The position numbers and the translations under genes were made by a program. This document shows positions 9,131-18,275 of a stretch of DNA of 64,000 bases, one piece after another (positions within the stretch are counted from its first letter, which is position 1; the number at the start of each line of letters is the position of its first letter). The stretch spans positions 511,160 through 575,159 of the forward strand of contig NZ_BMFK01000001.1 in the NCBI RefSeq assembly GCF_014638355.1, read 5' to 3'. Source of the DNA: Priestia taiwanensis. Its GTDB lineage: Bacteria; Bacillota; Bacilli; Bacillales; Bacillaceae_G. A model generated the notes under the pieces. The model searched no databases. It saw only the letters and a list, made by a program, of their open reading frames with translations, and had not been told where the DNA came from.

Positions 9131-9316
9131 TCATTTTAGTCTCGCATGGGCTGGTTGAAGCTTATTTAAATCCAAAAGAGCTAATCCAAGTGCGACAATG
9201 GCAAGTTGAATGAAATCGGCCGTCTCTATGATTGGGCCACCTATTGCATAATTAATACTAGATTTTGCGGCAATTAATATAATGAACCACACACCAAACT
9301 TCAAAATTTTCTTCAT
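9131..9316 (-). CDS. 61-aa membrane protein, C-terminal-half paralogue
   Basis: Starts ATG 9316 (AAAGGAGAG) and overlaps the upstream gene stop by 4 bp. KILKFGVWFIILIAAK and LVALGLALLDLNK-like segments align with the C-terminal halves of the next two genes (RLLKFSMWFVFFSVIK; LSFGLAFSDLINK). It therefore looks like an N-terminally truncated third copy that has kept its own ribosome site. Two TM helices. Confidence 0.6.
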   Translation of the reverse strand: MKKILKFGVWFIILIAAKSSINYAIGGPIIETADFIQLAIVALGLALLDLNKLQPAHARLK

Positions 9317-9696
9317 GAGGATGCTCTCCTTTTATTAATTAGATCAGAAAATGCTAATCCAAATGATAGACCAAACGGAAGTGCGAAGTAGGCGAAGCTA
9401 ATTTCTGGCGTTCCATCAAGAGAACTAACAGCGTATTTAATCACACTGAAAAACACGAACCACATACTAAATTTTAAGAGGCGTTGTCCTATTTGCGCAC
9501 GAGTCAATGTTCTTGCTTTTATCGTAACTAGAAGAATCGTAAATAACGCATATACGAAAAGAACAATGACGTATCCAATGATAAATACACGAGAAAACGC
9601 CGTATTCATATCTGTATATAAGAGGAATGCAACAACGATTGCTCCTACAACAAGTAAAATAGATAACAATATGTTTACGAAACTAGATTTCTTCAT
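9313..9696 (-). CDS. 127-aa four-TM membrane protein
   Basis: GGAGGGGG upstream of ATG 9696. It begins MKKSSFVNILLSILLVVGA and has about four TM helices with a basic C-terminus (NKRRASS). It is a tandem paralogue of the 9710-10096 gene: both open MKKS and share the second-helix motif YVIVLF/YVLFIF and GTPEISFAYFA / GTPETSVGYFA. Third gene of a four-gene leftward operon. Function unknown. Confidence 0.65.
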   Translation of the reverse strand: MKKSSFVNILLSILLVVGAIVVAFLLYTDMNTAFSRVFIIGYVIVLFVYALFTILLVTIKARTLTRAQIGQRLLKFSMWFVFFSVIKYAVSSLDGTPEISFAYFALPFGLSFGLAFSDLINKRRASS

Positions 9697-9709
9697 TTTT
9701 CCCCCTCCT

Positions 9710-10096
9710 TTATTGTGCTTCCTTCTTGCGAAACATTAAATCAAAAAAAGCCGCTCCAAGTGCGCCGCCAAACGAAGTAGCGAAATACCCAACGCTAGTT
9801 TCTGGTGTTCCAAAGAAATAATAATCAATTAGATATTTCCCAGCACTGAAACAAAGAAATAATAGAACAAATCTTACTAGTCGTTGTCTTAGTTGACTCC
9901 ATCGTAACTTTCTTGAATTGTAGATGATTAGATAGATGTTGAATAACATATAGCAGAAAATAAAAAGGACATATCCAAGCACAAAGTAAAAAGAAAATGA
10001 AGCTTTCATATCTGTATATACAAGAAATATCGTAAGTAGAAGCCCTACCGCAAATACCCCAAATAAAATGCTGTGTAATAGATTTGATTTCTTCAT
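9710..10096 (-). CDS. 128-aa four-TM membrane protein
   Basis: AAGGAGGA precedes ATG 10096. It has about four TM helices and a basic tail (RKKEAQ). Paralogue of the next gene in the operon, with a 13-bp gap between them. No catalytic motif is visible, so structural, immunity or transporter-accessory roles are all possible. Confidence 0.65.
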   Translation of the reverse strand: MKKSNLLHSILFGVFAVGLLLTIFLVYTDMKASFSFYFVLGYVLFIFCYMLFNIYLIIYNSRKLRWSQLRQRLVRFVLLFLCFSAGKYLIDYYFFGTPETSVGYFATSFGGALGAAFFDLMFRKKEAQ

Positions 10097-10109
10097 TTTT
10101 TCCTCCTTG

Positions 10110-10280
10110 TTAAATCACGAAGACAAGTAATAGTGCAGCGATAGCACTCTGTACTGTATAAATAACAAGTCGTTTTTTTCGTTCCAGTTTGTCTTTGGGG
10201 AAATATGTATGTATGACGAAATTAATTGCTCCAATGAAGAAGAAAGCAATGATAAATGTCAGGATAAAATCATATAGCAT
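10110..10280 (-). CDS. 56-aa two-TM membrane protein
   Basis: ATG 10280 with AAGGAGGG. It begins MLYDFILTFIIAFFFIGA, has a basic loop PKDKLERKKR, and a second helix of about 18 residues. First gene of the leftward operon of four small membrane proteins, 13 bp ahead of the next. It has the same hairpin topology as the small proteins at 18276, 20266 and 23094. Confidence 0.65.
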   Translation of the reverse strand: MLYDFILTFIIAFFFIGAINFVIHTYFPKDKLERKKRLVIYTVQSAIAALLLVFVI

Positions 10281-10405
10281 GTTAATCCCTCCTTGTGAAA
10301 AATCCTTTTGTAAAATTGTACCATAATCACCTTGTTTTTGTAAGGATAGGAAGGTAATCTATAAATAGATAGTTGCTTTTATGTAGATAAAGAGGGATGT
10401 GGGTG

Positions 10406-10891
10406 ATGGAAAAACGATTCATCGCATTTTCATTCGTAATTATTTTGTTTGCGTTATGTATTCCACGCGTATATGCAACCTCTTCATCTACGGTCATCGA
10501 AGAGAAAGCATTTGGTTATGAATATGTGTGGACGAAAGAAAATGGAGTTTCTACATGGGGAATCGGCTATGGCGGCGAAATAACGACTATCATCGAGAAC
10601 GAAGAAAATAAACGATATGTAGAGGCATTTAAGCGCGCTGTCGGTGAAATCAATACAAATTTCTTTACGCTGTTAGTAATATCGTTATGGACTGTTGGGA
10701 GTGTACTTGCAGCATTCATTATCTACAAGAAGAATAAGAAGTTGTGGGAAAAAGAACGGAGAGCTTTTGTCATATCTGGTGCGCTATCGTTAATCTTAGC
10801 TTTTACTGCATATTCTAGTTTAGATAGGTCATTAAACACTGCGAAGCATTATTATTATGGGCTAATGAGCGAGAAGTATATAGACAGATGA
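10406..10891 (+). CDS. Exported two-TM hypothetical protein, paralogue B
   Basis: Start 10406 was preferred over ATG 10397 because AGAGGG then sits about 8 bp away. Signal peptide (MEKRFIAFSFVIILFA ... RVYA), extracellular segment with FGYEYVWTKEN, then two TM helices. Same order and motifs as the 8595 gene. It is divergent from the membrane-protein operon, so the two units share a short control region at 10281-10405. Confidence 0.7.
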   Translation: MEKRFIAFSFVIILFALCIPRVYATSSSTVIEEKAFGYEYVWTKENGVSTWGIGYGGEITTIIENEENKRYVEAFKRAVGEINTNFFTLLVISLWTVGSVLAAFIIYKKNKKLWEKERRAFVISGALSLILAFTAYSSLDRSLNTAKHYYYGLMSEKYIDR

Positions 10892-10943
10892 TAATGTTAA
10901 AAAATATCCGTATATAGTGACCTGTGAAGAAGGAGATGATAGA

Positions 10944-11444
10944 GTGATTATACTCCGACCATTAAAACTAGAAGACTATGAAAACGTCCTAGCATGGAGC
11001 AAGGATGACACCTTTTGCCAAGCAAATGGTTGGGAACGAAACCGAAATGAAGAAGAATTGCATATGTGGTGGGAACGCTGTGTAACGAATAATACTGAAG
11101 ATTTTCATCGCCTTGGTATTGAAGGAGATGGGCAATTAATTGGTTACGTTGACTTAGCGTGCATTCGAGGTACTGAAGCAGAAATTGGCATTGCGATTGG
11201 TGAAAGTGGGCTATGGGGAAAAGGGATAGGTGTACACTCGATTCTTTCTCTTATCGAGTATGCGGAGAAAGAATATAGCATTACAACACTCATCGCTGAA
11301 ACGCACGAAGCGAATACTCGTTCACGTAAGATGTTAGAGCGGGTAGGTTTCACAGAGGTTAGTAGAATCGGTGTAGAGGAGTATATGGGGAAAGACAGTA
11401 GATTGATTCAATACAAATTGGACCTTTTAGACTCACAAAAATGA
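10944..11444 (+). CDS. GNAT N-acetyltransferase (RimJ/RimL-like)
   Basis: GTG 10944 follows AAGGAGATGATAGA; this gives VIILRPLKLEDYENVLAW, a normal family start. The acetyl-CoA loop is seen as GLWGKGIGVHSI and the C-terminal ETHEANTRSRKMLERVGF motif is typical of the RimJ-type subgroup. About 166 aa. Substrate unknown. Confidence 0.8.
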   Translation: MIILRPLKLEDYENVLAWSKDDTFCQANGWERNRNEEELHMWWERCVTNNTEDFHRLGIEGDGQLIGYVDLACIRGTEAEIGIAIGESGLWGKGIGVHSILSLIEYAEKEYSITTLIAETHEANTRSRKMLERVGFTEVSRIGVEEYMGKDSRLIQYKLDLLDSQK

Positions 11445-11525
11445 AAAGTCGAATAATAAAGGCATTATTCATCATAGATTTTCCATGAATACATCGAGTA
11501 TGATGATAGAGAAGGAAGTGAGACG

Positions 11526-12374
11526 ATGATGAAGAAGATTGCGGTTGTGACAGGGGCATCGAGTGGTTTTGGACTATTAACCTCTCTTGAACTTGCGAAA
11601 AATGGATTTCACGTCATTGCGACGATGAGAAATGTAGAGAAGCAACAGGTGCTTTTAGTAGAAGCTACTGCACGGAATGTGGCAGAACATATACAAGTAG
11701 AACAATTAGATGTAACAGATGAACATTCATTACAAGCTTTTCAATCGTTTTTACAAACAGTGGATCGTGTAGATGTACTGGTGAATAATGCTGGTTATGC
11801 AGGTGGTGGATGCTCGGAAGAAGTTCGAGTAGAAGAATACCGACGTCAATTCGAAACGAATGTATTCGGTGCGATTTCGGTTACACAACTCGTGCTACCG
11901 TATATGCGTAAACGAAAAAGTGGCAAAATTATAAACATTAGCAGTATTAGTGGGAAAGTTGGATTCCCAGGCTTGTCTCCTTATGTATCTTCGAAATACG
12001 CACTAGAAGGATGGAGTGAATCTCTTCGTCTGGAAGTAAAGCCGTTTGGTGTTGATGTCGTACTCGTAGAACCTGGTTCATATGACACAAATATTTGGCA
12101 AACCGGACAAGAACTTCTTGCGGAAAATGATTACACACATTCTCCGTACCGCGCACAAATCGAGAAAATCCAGACGCATATTAATGGCGAAAAAGATAGC
12201 CTCGGTAATCCAACGGACATTGCGAAAAAGATAGCTTCGATTGCCGTTGCAAAAAAGACGACACTTCGTTATCCAATTGGAAAAGGGGTAAAGTTCACAA
12301 TTTTTATGAAAAGCTTGCTGCCTTGGACATGGTGGGAGCGTATTGTATTGAAGCAGTTTCAAAAGATAAAATAA
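11526..12374 (+). CDS. Short-chain dehydrogenase/reductase
   Basis: 282 aa from ATG 11526 (GAAGGAAGTGAG). The Rossmann motif TGASSGFG is at residues 9-16, NNAG at about residue 88, and the catalytic Ser-Tyr-Lys as ISSISGKVGFPGLSPYVSSK. The PG motif (EPGSYDT) and length match classical SDRs acting on 17-beta-hydroxysteroid- or retinol-like substrates, but the true substrate is unknown. Confidence 0.85.
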   Translation: MMKKIAVVTGASSGFGLLTSLELAKNGFHVIATMRNVEKQQVLLVEATARNVAEHIQVEQLDVTDEHSLQAFQSFLQTVDRVDVLVNNAGYAGGGCSEEVRVEEYRRQFETNVFGAISVTQLVLPYMRKRKSGKIINISSISGKVGFPGLSPYVSSKYALEGWSESLRLEVKPFGVDVVLVEPGSYDTNIWQTGQELLAENDYTHSPYRAQIEKIQTHINGEKDSLGNPTDIAKKIASIAVAKKTTLRYPIGKGVKFTIFMKSLLPWTWWERIVLKQFQKIK

Positions 12375-12405
12375 CGTGTATAACATAACTGGAAGGGATT
12401 TAAAG

Positions 12406-13371
12406 ATGATTACGTTTTCGTTTGAGTTAGATAAACATATTCCACAGGAAGGTGAGCCAACATATACAGCTTATAAAAACGGCTTTATTGAAGGAGAGTT
12501 AACCATTTTTGTAGATGATAGAGTGTATTTCCAGAAACCATCTATAAAGGTTGCGGAGCTTGGTATTTATTTAGGAGAATGGATGGAACACGTTCAATAC
12601 GGGCAGAACGTACAGATGAATTATGGAACAATGGACCGTAAAGAGGTCATTCTTGATTTCACTCATGAAGAAGATGATAAATGGAGTATTTCTTCCATTT
12701 GGCAAGAATTTGTCCTTGATGAACATATATCGACTACGACACTACTTGAAGGAATTAAGGGGTATATACAGCAGTTGAATGAGGAACTGCGCTCAATAGA
12801 GTATCCTGTTACATTCGGTCAATATTTGCGAGAAGAGCGAGTGATGCAACTTTCGTATACGAGACCGATTGATAGTAAAGCAGATGAGACAGTGCTAGAG
12901 CTTTACAATGGGAGTGATCAAGTAGGGGTAATACGTGGCTATTACAAAAATTCATTGCTGAAAATGTTAGACTTTATTCCAAGACGTTCTAGTAATTTAA
13001 AGTACGAACTAAAAGATAGTGAAGGCAATATTCGTATTAGCACGAAAGATACAAGTAAATGGCGAAGAAGAAAGATTTACGTAACCTACGTAGATAATAA
13101 TAATACAGAGCACGAAATTATTGTGGTGGATGGGAAGTTAGTTGATGCAGATTCGTTATTCACCTTAACGTATAAAGGAGCAGATTATGTAATCCATAAG
13201 AAGCTATTCGGTCTTTGCAAATTATTGAAGAAAGACCATGTCATTGCGGATTGGAATATCCAAGTCGAAGGTGATACATATCGTATGGAGTTAAATGTAT
13301 ATGACGAGGAATATGTAGATGAGTGGTACTTCGTGTTAGGCGTCCTTCATTCGACGTTTTGTGTAGGATAA
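12406..13371 (+). CDS. Hypothetical protein with tubby/LURP-like C-terminal half
   Basis: Start 12406 behind GGAAGGG (321 aa); an upstream in-frame ATG lacks a site. The N-terminal 140 residues (FSFELDKHIPQ ... FVDDRVYFQKPSIKVAELG) are unrecognised. The C-terminal part alternates strands in the pattern of the tubby-like/LURP-one beta barrel (VLELYNGSDQVGVIRG, YELKDSEGNIRIST, YRMELNVYDEEYVD). That assignment rests on pattern only. No signal peptide. Confidence 0.55.
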   Translation: MITFSFELDKHIPQEGEPTYTAYKNGFIEGELTIFVDDRVYFQKPSIKVAELGIYLGEWMEHVQYGQNVQMNYGTMDRKEVILDFTHEEDDKWSISSIWQEFVLDEHISTTTLLEGIKGYIQQLNEELRSIEYPVTFGQYLREERVMQLSYTRPIDSKADETVLELYNGSDQVGVIRGYYKNSLLKMLDFIPRRSSNLKYELKDSEGNIRISTKDTSKWRRRKIYVTYVDNNNTEHEIIVVDGKLVDADSLFTLTYKGADYVIHKKLFGLCKLLKKDHVIADWNIQVEGDTYRMELNVYDEEYVDEWYFVLGVLHSTFCVG

Positions 13372-13379
13372 GATAGAGA

Positions 13380-13417
13380 AATACTGGCATTCTTTTGGAG
13401 AGAATGCCAGTATTTTT
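13380..13417 (+). terminator. Terminator
   Basis: 13-bp stem atactggcattct / agaatgccagtat and T5. Confidence 0.9.
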
Positions 13418-13460
13418 GTATAGGTGATAATAGTGTTTTCATATGTTAGGAGGGAAAGTA

Positions 13461-14129
13461 ATGAACATGAACGTATCATTTGAAAGCAAAATAGGGGCAT
13501 CAAATCTAAAAATGTTAGTGATATATTTGTTTCTATTTAACTCTGCTTGGATGTTAAGAGAACTATGGTTGGTACAATATATAGAGCCATTGAGCGAAGT
13601 TACAGCCACATTGTTAAGTGCGTGTATGAAGGTCATAGTATGGATACTCCCAGTCTGGCTCTACATCAAATATTACTTACACATGAATCCAATAAAGTAT
13701 TTAAAAATGGATAATGTATATAAAGGGGTTCGTTTCGGATTAGCTTTTTCGCTATTGCTAGGTCTTTATTTTACTTTTAACGTGTACATAGTAAATAATC
13801 AATCGTTTAACTTTCATTTATCTTTGAGTAACTATATAAACGGTATTTTGTTAGTTGGGATTACGGAAGAAATCGTATTCCGCGGTTTCGTGTTACAAGA
13901 ACTTAATAAAAGATTGTCTTTCTGGAAAGCTAACGTCATTACTTCTTTGTTATTTTTGATTATTCATTACGGTATTTGGCTGCATGATGGTGTATTTTTT
14001 GCTATTGGAAGTCATATATATATTTTCCTAGTAGGTTTATTTTTTGGATTCGTATTTAAAAAGAGTGGATCGTTGTGGGCGGTTGTTATCTTGCATTCTT
14101 TTCATAATTTATTTGTTAGCATGATGTAA
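13461..14129 (+). CDS. CPBP-family intramembrane metalloprotease
   Basis: Start 13461 has GGAGGG seven bases upstream (222 aa). Multiple TM helices. The CPBP (CAAX-like/Abi) motif EEIVFRGFVLQEL is present, with downstream His residues in LFLIIHYGIW and LHSFHNLF as metal ligands. Members process peptides or lipoproteins in the membrane, and several protect bacteriocin producers. The substrate here is unknown. Confidence 0.85.
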   Translation: MNMNVSFESKIGASNLKMLVIYLFLFNSAWMLRELWLVQYIEPLSEVTATLLSACMKVIVWILPVWLYIKYYLHMNPIKYLKMDNVYKGVRFGLAFSLLLGLYFTFNVYIVNNQSFNFHLSLSNYINGILLVGITEEIVFRGFVLQELNKRLSFWKANVITSLLFLIIHYGIWLHDGVFFAIGSHIYIFLVGLFFGFVFKKSGSLWAVVILHSFHNLFVSMM

Positions 14130-14234
14130 TATTTAGAGGTAGTATTAACTTTTCTGAATAATAAGATAAAATAATGTTTTTTCCTCTTGCGTATGGTATT
14201 TTTAAATAGACTTAGTATAGAGGAGGAAGGAATA

Positions 14235-14963
14235 ATGGCTGTAGTTTCAGAAACAATCATAGACTTTTGGCGGAAACCATTTTTGGATGGAGAAGTTTTG
14301 TATCGCAATGAAGTCTTTACAGTTGTCGTCAATCCTAACTTAGATGAAGATCGTCGAGTAATGGTTTTGGAGACGTCTGATAATAAAGTGATGGTAACGT
14401 TGACACCTACTATGGTAGAGAAAATAGGTCTTGAAATAGGACAAGAGTTGTCTGAAGGGATATTTCGTCAAAAATTGAATGAAGCAGGAGTAATGTTACA
14501 CGGGGCAGATTTTCTTTTTTATTTTTCCGAAGAGGATAAGAATGTCTTGGTGCAAGAAGAGATAGAAGGAGAGGTACGACAGTTAACAGCGCAAGATAAT
14601 ACGGTTTTCTCCCAGTTCGAGGGTGCTGCTTCGGAACAAGATTTAGATGATGCTTATGTAGAATTGGATCACTGGGCAGTGTTCGGTTCCTTTGAACAAA
14701 AGCGTCTCGTCGCTGCTACTAGTATGTATCCTTGGCAGGATGCGCAAATTGCAGATCTTGGGGTATTAACACTACAAGCTTTTCGAGGGAAAGGTCATGC
14801 CCGCAGAGTAGTGCGTGCTATTAGTAAGTATGCTTTAGCGAAAGGATACGAGCCACAATACCGATGTCAATTGGATAACGAGGCATCTACGGCACTCGCA
14901 AAAGCTACAGGTCTCACTCTATTTGGTAAATGGGATGTGATTTCTCCTGATTCAGTTTATTGA
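14235..14963 (+). CDS. GNAT acetyltransferase-like protein
   Basis: Start 14235 has GAGGAGGAAGG upstream, giving 242-243 aa. The N-terminal half (EVLYRNEVFTVVVNPNL) is atypical. The C-terminal half has the GNAT core: GVLTLQAFRGKGHARRVV (acetyl-CoA loop) and a final strand FGKWDVI. It probably acylates a small molecule. Converges on the 15056 gene across a shared terminator. Confidence 0.75.
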   Translation: MAVVSETIIDFWRKPFLDGEVLYRNEVFTVVVNPNLDEDRRVMVLETSDNKVMVTLTPTMVEKIGLEIGQELSEGIFRQKLNEAGVMLHGADFLFYFSEEDKNVLVQEEIEGEVRQLTAQDNTVFSQFEGAASEQDLDDAYVELDHWAVFGSFEQKRLVAATSMYPWQDAQIADLGVLTLQAFRGKGHARRVVRAISKYALAKGYEPQYRCQLDNEASTALAKATGLTLFGKWDVISPDSVY

Positions 14964-15008
14964 TGAAGTAAGGATAAAATGTTTTTTGGATTCTTTCATA
15001 AGGATATG

Positions 15009-15057
15009 AAAAACCTAGTATCACGGACCATCCAGTTAGTCTGTGATACTAGGTTTT
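15009..15057. terminator. Bidirectional terminator
   Basis: 19-bp stem, aaaacctagtatcacggac against gtctgtgatactaggtttt (one mismatch), with U/A flanks on both strands between convergent genes. Confidence 0.9.
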
Positions 15058-15601
15058 AAAATTTTTGACTAGAAAAGGAATTCGAACGAGAAGCGTTATT
15101 GGTCATCGAGCTAGTAATTCCTGTGAAAGGGAATATTGCCGCTTGGAAATGTATCGCAGCTGGATTGACGAATAAGACCCCATCAGTAGAACTTATGACA
15201 GCTACATTCACTTCATCTCCCGAAGCTAATGGAAGAATAGCAGAAACACTTGTTGCATCGCCAATTGGAATATCACCGAAAAAGTCATTATCACCAACGG
15301 TTGTTACGCCGTTCACTTGAATGATAATTAACACCCGATAGTTACTAATAATATCAGGACCAAAGTTAACACTTGCGATAAGTGAATAAATACCATTTTG
15401 TTTTGGGATAAAAGTAGATGTAACAGGGTTATATTCATTGTTTAAATCAAATTCTACATCTGGAAACTGTACTGGTGATAGGGGAAGATTAGCAGTAACC
15501 CGTTGTTCGAATGAATTGTTTACCGCTCGAAAGGCTGATTGTGGTAGAAATATAGGCTCTGGTATAGGGAAACATTGTGTTTGAGGACATGGATAATCCA
15601 T
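15056..15601 (-). CDS. Exosporium-type C1q/BclA-like head protein without collagen stalk
   Basis: Start 15601 uses GGAGGTG eight bases upstream (181 aa). A Pro/Cys-rich N-terminus (MDYPCPQTQCFPIPEPIF) leads straight into the head: SAFRAVNNSFEQ, FDLNNEYNPVTSTF, QNGIYSLIASVNF, LASGDEVNV. These match the head domain of the collagen-like gene at 1-605 ([27 protein letters not shown]). There are no GXY repeats, so it resembles the short exosporium proteins that assemble beside BclA. A sigma-K-like promoter upstream supports late-sporulation expression. Confidence 0.8.
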   Translation of the reverse strand: MDYPCPQTQCFPIPEPIFLPQSAFRAVNNSFEQRVTANLPLSPVQFPDVEFDLNNEYNPVTSTFIPKQNGIYSLIASVNFGPDIISNYRVLIIIQVNGVTTVGDNDFFGDIPIGDATSVSAILPLASGDEVNVAVISSTDGVLFVNPAAIHFQAAIFPFTGITSSMTNNASRSNSFSSQKF

Positions 15602-15633
15602 ATTGTTCACCTCCATTATGAGAAATATTATTA

Positions 15634-15661
15634 TATGATATGAACAAGCATTGTTGAATGT
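15634..15661 (-). promoter_or_regulatory. Sigma-K-like promoter of exosporium-type gene
   Basis: On the minus strand AC (15661-15660), 17-bp spacer, CATATCATA (15642-15634), fitting AC-N16/17-CATAnnnTA about 30 bp before the ribosome site. Confidence 0.55.
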
Positions 15662-15726
15662 TTCGGACGAGTATCTTAGATAGGAGGTTATTTTTGTGGG
15701 ATAAGATGAAAGTATTACGTGCGAAA

Positions 15727-15757
15727 GAAAAAGCCTATATCTCCACGAGATATAGGC
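15727..15757 (-). terminator. Terminator of GNAT gene
   Basis: Stem gcctatatctc / gagatataggc followed on the minus strand by TTTTTCTTTC. Confidence 0.85.
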
Positions 15758-15769
15758 AAAGAAAGTATA

Positions 15770-16300
15770 TTAATCTGTTGCGAGCTTGGAATACATATGG
15801 AGATTCATGAATTGTCCTTTTAATTTTTCATAATCTCGTAAAGTTCCCTCAAATGTAAAGTTTAACTTTTGTAGTAGTTTAATTGATTTTATATTTTTAG
15901 GATCAACCTTCGCTTCAATTCGATGTATGTTTAATTGTTTAAATGCGTATTCGAGTAAAGCGTCCATAATTTCAGGAGCATAACCTTTTCCCCAATGTGC
16001 CTTCGCGATATCACATCCAATTTCGGTTTTTGCATGTTCGAAATCTAAGAAGTTATAACCGCATGAACCAATAATTTCATTGGACTCGGCTTCAACGATT
16101 ACGAAACGGTAAGCTTTGTTCTCTTTAGCTAGCTCATTAAGAAAGGTAATCATCTCTTTTGCTTGGTGTTCATCTGTAAAACAATCAACGTTCATAAATT
16201 TCGTCACATCAGGATCGGACCAAATGTTAAACAAGCTATATGAATCGGATTCATTCATTCTTCGTACATGTAATCTTTTTGTTTGTAGTTGAGTAATCAA
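15770..16300 (-). CDS. GNAT N-acetyltransferase (RimJ/RimL family), TTG start
   Basis: A strong GGAGG lies eight bases before an in-frame TTG at 16300, giving MITQLQTKRLHVRRM, the normal start for this family. In-frame ATGs further upstream lack a site. TKRLHVRRMNESD, AKAHWGKGYAPEIM (acetyl-CoA loop) and NIKSIKLLQKLNFTFEG are the family signatures. About 176 aa, monocistronic. Confidence 0.82.
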   Translation of the reverse strand: MITQLQTKRLHVRRMNESDSYSLFNIWSDPDVTKFMNVDCFTDEHQAKEMITFLNELAKENKAYRFVIVEAESNEIIGSCGYNFLDFEHAKTEIGCDIAKAHWGKGYAPEIMDALLEYAFKQLNIHRIEAKVDPKNIKSIKLLQKLNFTFEGTLRDYEKLKGQFMNLHMYSKLATD

Positions 16301-16594
16301 TACTTTAACCTCCGTCATTGTGTAGTAGTTGGTTGGATTAAAAATATTGATATCTGCGCATAATTCAGTCCCTTCAAGTAAAGTGAGTTCATTATACAAG
16401 ATATGAGCGGGAAAGGAAATGATGAATACTAATTTAATAAAGACAGAGAGAGCAAAGGATGAAGAATCCGTTATTTTTTCATGAGAAAAGATAGGTGATA
16501 CGGTAGAGATAAGTTATTTACTTTACAACTACATGACTATACAAGATTATGTATAGTAAAGGGTAATAAATACAATGCAAGGATGTTTTTCACA

Positions 16595-17002
16595 CTAGGC
16601 AGGTTGCTGTTGGCTGTTTTTTCGTTTGTGTAATAACTTTTCCAGTGATAAAAGTTGGCCAGGATTGAAGACAAGGAGTAAAGACATGGCTGCTAGTGCT
16701 AATGGATATTCGAAACCACCAAGAAGACCGTATTTTAATTTCACAAGGAAAATTGCACCCATCATTACACCTACTAAGAGAGCCGCCGCAATTCGTGTTC
16801 CAATTCCAAGGATAAGTAATATTCCACCAATTAATTCGATATAGACAACTGGATAGGCCAACCAGCCGTATATACCAATGTTTTCGAATGAATCCACTGA
16901 TCCTTGAATGCCACCCTGGACTTTTTTGAAACCATGCGCAGCAAAGATAATACCTAATACTAATCGAATAATAAAAATTCCTAATTCAGGTTTTTTTAAC
17001 AA
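16595..17002 (-). CDS. DoxX-family membrane protein
   Basis: 135 aa from TTG 17002, seven bases after GAGGAGG. Four TM helices. IIRLVLGIIFAAHGFKK and the second helix IELIGGILLILGIGTRIAA are typical of DoxX/SURF4-type proteins, linked to membrane thiol redox or oxidoreductase complexes. Basic C-terminus. No partner gene adjacent. Confidence 0.8.
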   Translation of the reverse strand: MLKKPELGIFIIRLVLGIIFAAHGFKKVQGGIQGSVDSFENIGIYGWLAYPVVYIELIGGILLILGIGTRIAAALLVGVMMGAIFLVKLKYGLLGGFEYPLALAAMSLLLVFNPGQLLSLEKLLHKRKNSQQQPA

Positions 17003-17263
17003 CTTTGTTCCTCCTCTAATCTATTATAGATACTTTTTAACAAACAACGTTCACTGATGAGATTATATAGATGGTGAGGGCAGTTCTAGAGTTATGATTT
17101 TTGTAACGATAAGTCTAATATATGCAGTACAATGTGGGGCATGATTATTTCGTATTGAGAAAATAACGTTTAATATAGAAGGAATAAAGTGAATTAATAA
17201 ATCTGATAATATCAATATGAATTAGTGGATTAAGAGGAATGTGTTGGTGAGTGCATAATGTGA
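17003..17263. other. Intergenic region, nothing recognised
   Basis: AT-rich spacer between the DoxX gene start and the terminator of the AA10 gene. I see no gene, RNA or repeat. Confidence 0.5.
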
Positions 17264-17265
17264 GT

Positions 17266-17303
17266 ATAGAAAAGGACGTGTCCGTGGACACGTCCTTTTC
17301 TAT
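17266..17303. terminator. Terminator of AA10 gene
   Basis: Near-perfect palindrome: aaaaggacgtgtcc / ggacacgtcctttt, with T-rich flanks on both strands. Confidence 0.9.
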
Positions 17304-17315
17304 ACTGTGAGGAGG

Positions 17316-17972
17316 TTATTGAGTAAATTGTTTCATGGATAGCAAATTGGCTAAGGAAGAAGAAGGTTGTGTATTTCCTACAAGCGGATTATTGCCTAAA
17401 TTTACATCAACAGCTTGATAAAAGGCCATTCCAGTATCTGCAATTTCCCATACACCAAGAACAATGTGATACCCTGTACGGTCTGTCGGTAGATTAATTG
17501 CATGCGCAACTTTAAATGGCGGTTGTTTGTCTCCACCGTCCACCCTTGAAATAAATTCTAAGTTACTACGCGTAAGAGGTTGGTTTGGATTCCATCCTTT
17601 TTTCGTGATGTAGTATTTCCATTCTTTTGTACGGTGCGGAGCAGTAAATGTCCATGAGAATGTATTTGTACCACCTGTCAAGTTCACTTTATGCCAACGA
17701 GTTGCGGTTTGAACATCAAGGTTAGGATATCTTCCAGCACCAGCAATTTGTCCATCTGATGGACCTAATTGCGGAAAGTTACCAGGACCCTCAACACTTT
17801 GTGGTTCATATTGAATCGGACCACAACCCGTGTTTAATCCCTGCTTACATAAAGATGAACGTCCATTGTCGATGTAGCCATGTGCAGATGCACCACTTGT
17901 AAATAATAAAGAACCGACGATACCACATACCGCAAGCGGAACAACTTTCATTACTTTCTTCTTCCAATTCAT
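17316..17972 (-). CDS. AA10 lytic polysaccharide monooxygenase / chitin-binding protein
   Basis: Start 17972 has AAGGAGG upstream (219 aa). A signal peptide ends SGASA, and cleavage exposes HGYIDNGRSSLC, so His1 forms the copper histidine brace. The second His lies in TFTAPHRTKEWKYYITK. WNPNQPLTR and WEIADTGMAFYQAVDV match the AA10 fold. Such secreted enzymes oxidise crystalline chitin. It has a single domain, with no FnIII or CBM module after the catalytic part. No PlcR box was searched for exhaustively. Confidence 0.9.
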   Translation of the reverse strand: MNWKKKVMKVVPLAVCGIVGSLLFTSGASAHGYIDNGRSSLCKQGLNTGCGPIQYEPQSVEGPGNFPQLGPSDGQIAGAGRYPNLDVQTATRWHKVNLTGGTNTFSWTFTAPHRTKEWKYYITKKGWNPNQPLTRSNLEFISRVDGGDKQPPFKVAHAINLPTDRTGYHIVLGVWEIADTGMAFYQAVDVNLGNNPLVGNTQPSSSLANLLSMKQFTQ

Positions 17973-18275
17973 GTTTCTTCCTCCTTGTAATGGATGTACA
18001 TCCAATTTATATAATGGTGTGAAAACCACTTTAAAGTATACTAGACGTCTAGTTGGTATATTCCAGGAAAGAAAGATGAATGAGAGGAAGAAATAGTGGA
18101 ATAATCAAGGTATAGGATGATATATATGTATTTTAGGGGTTAAAATAGAGATAGAATGAAACTAGTATCCAACATGCAATATGATAGTTTATTGTACAAG
18201 TAAGAGAGCTCTGAAAGTATGCATATAGCACTGTAAAAAGGCATAACGTGTAAATAATGTTGGGAGGGAATAGCG
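17973..18275. other. Intergenic region upstream of AA10 gene
   Basis: About 300 bp that must hold the divergent promoters of the AA10 gene and the 55-aa membrane protein. No operator or RNA is recognised with confidence. Confidence 0.4.
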
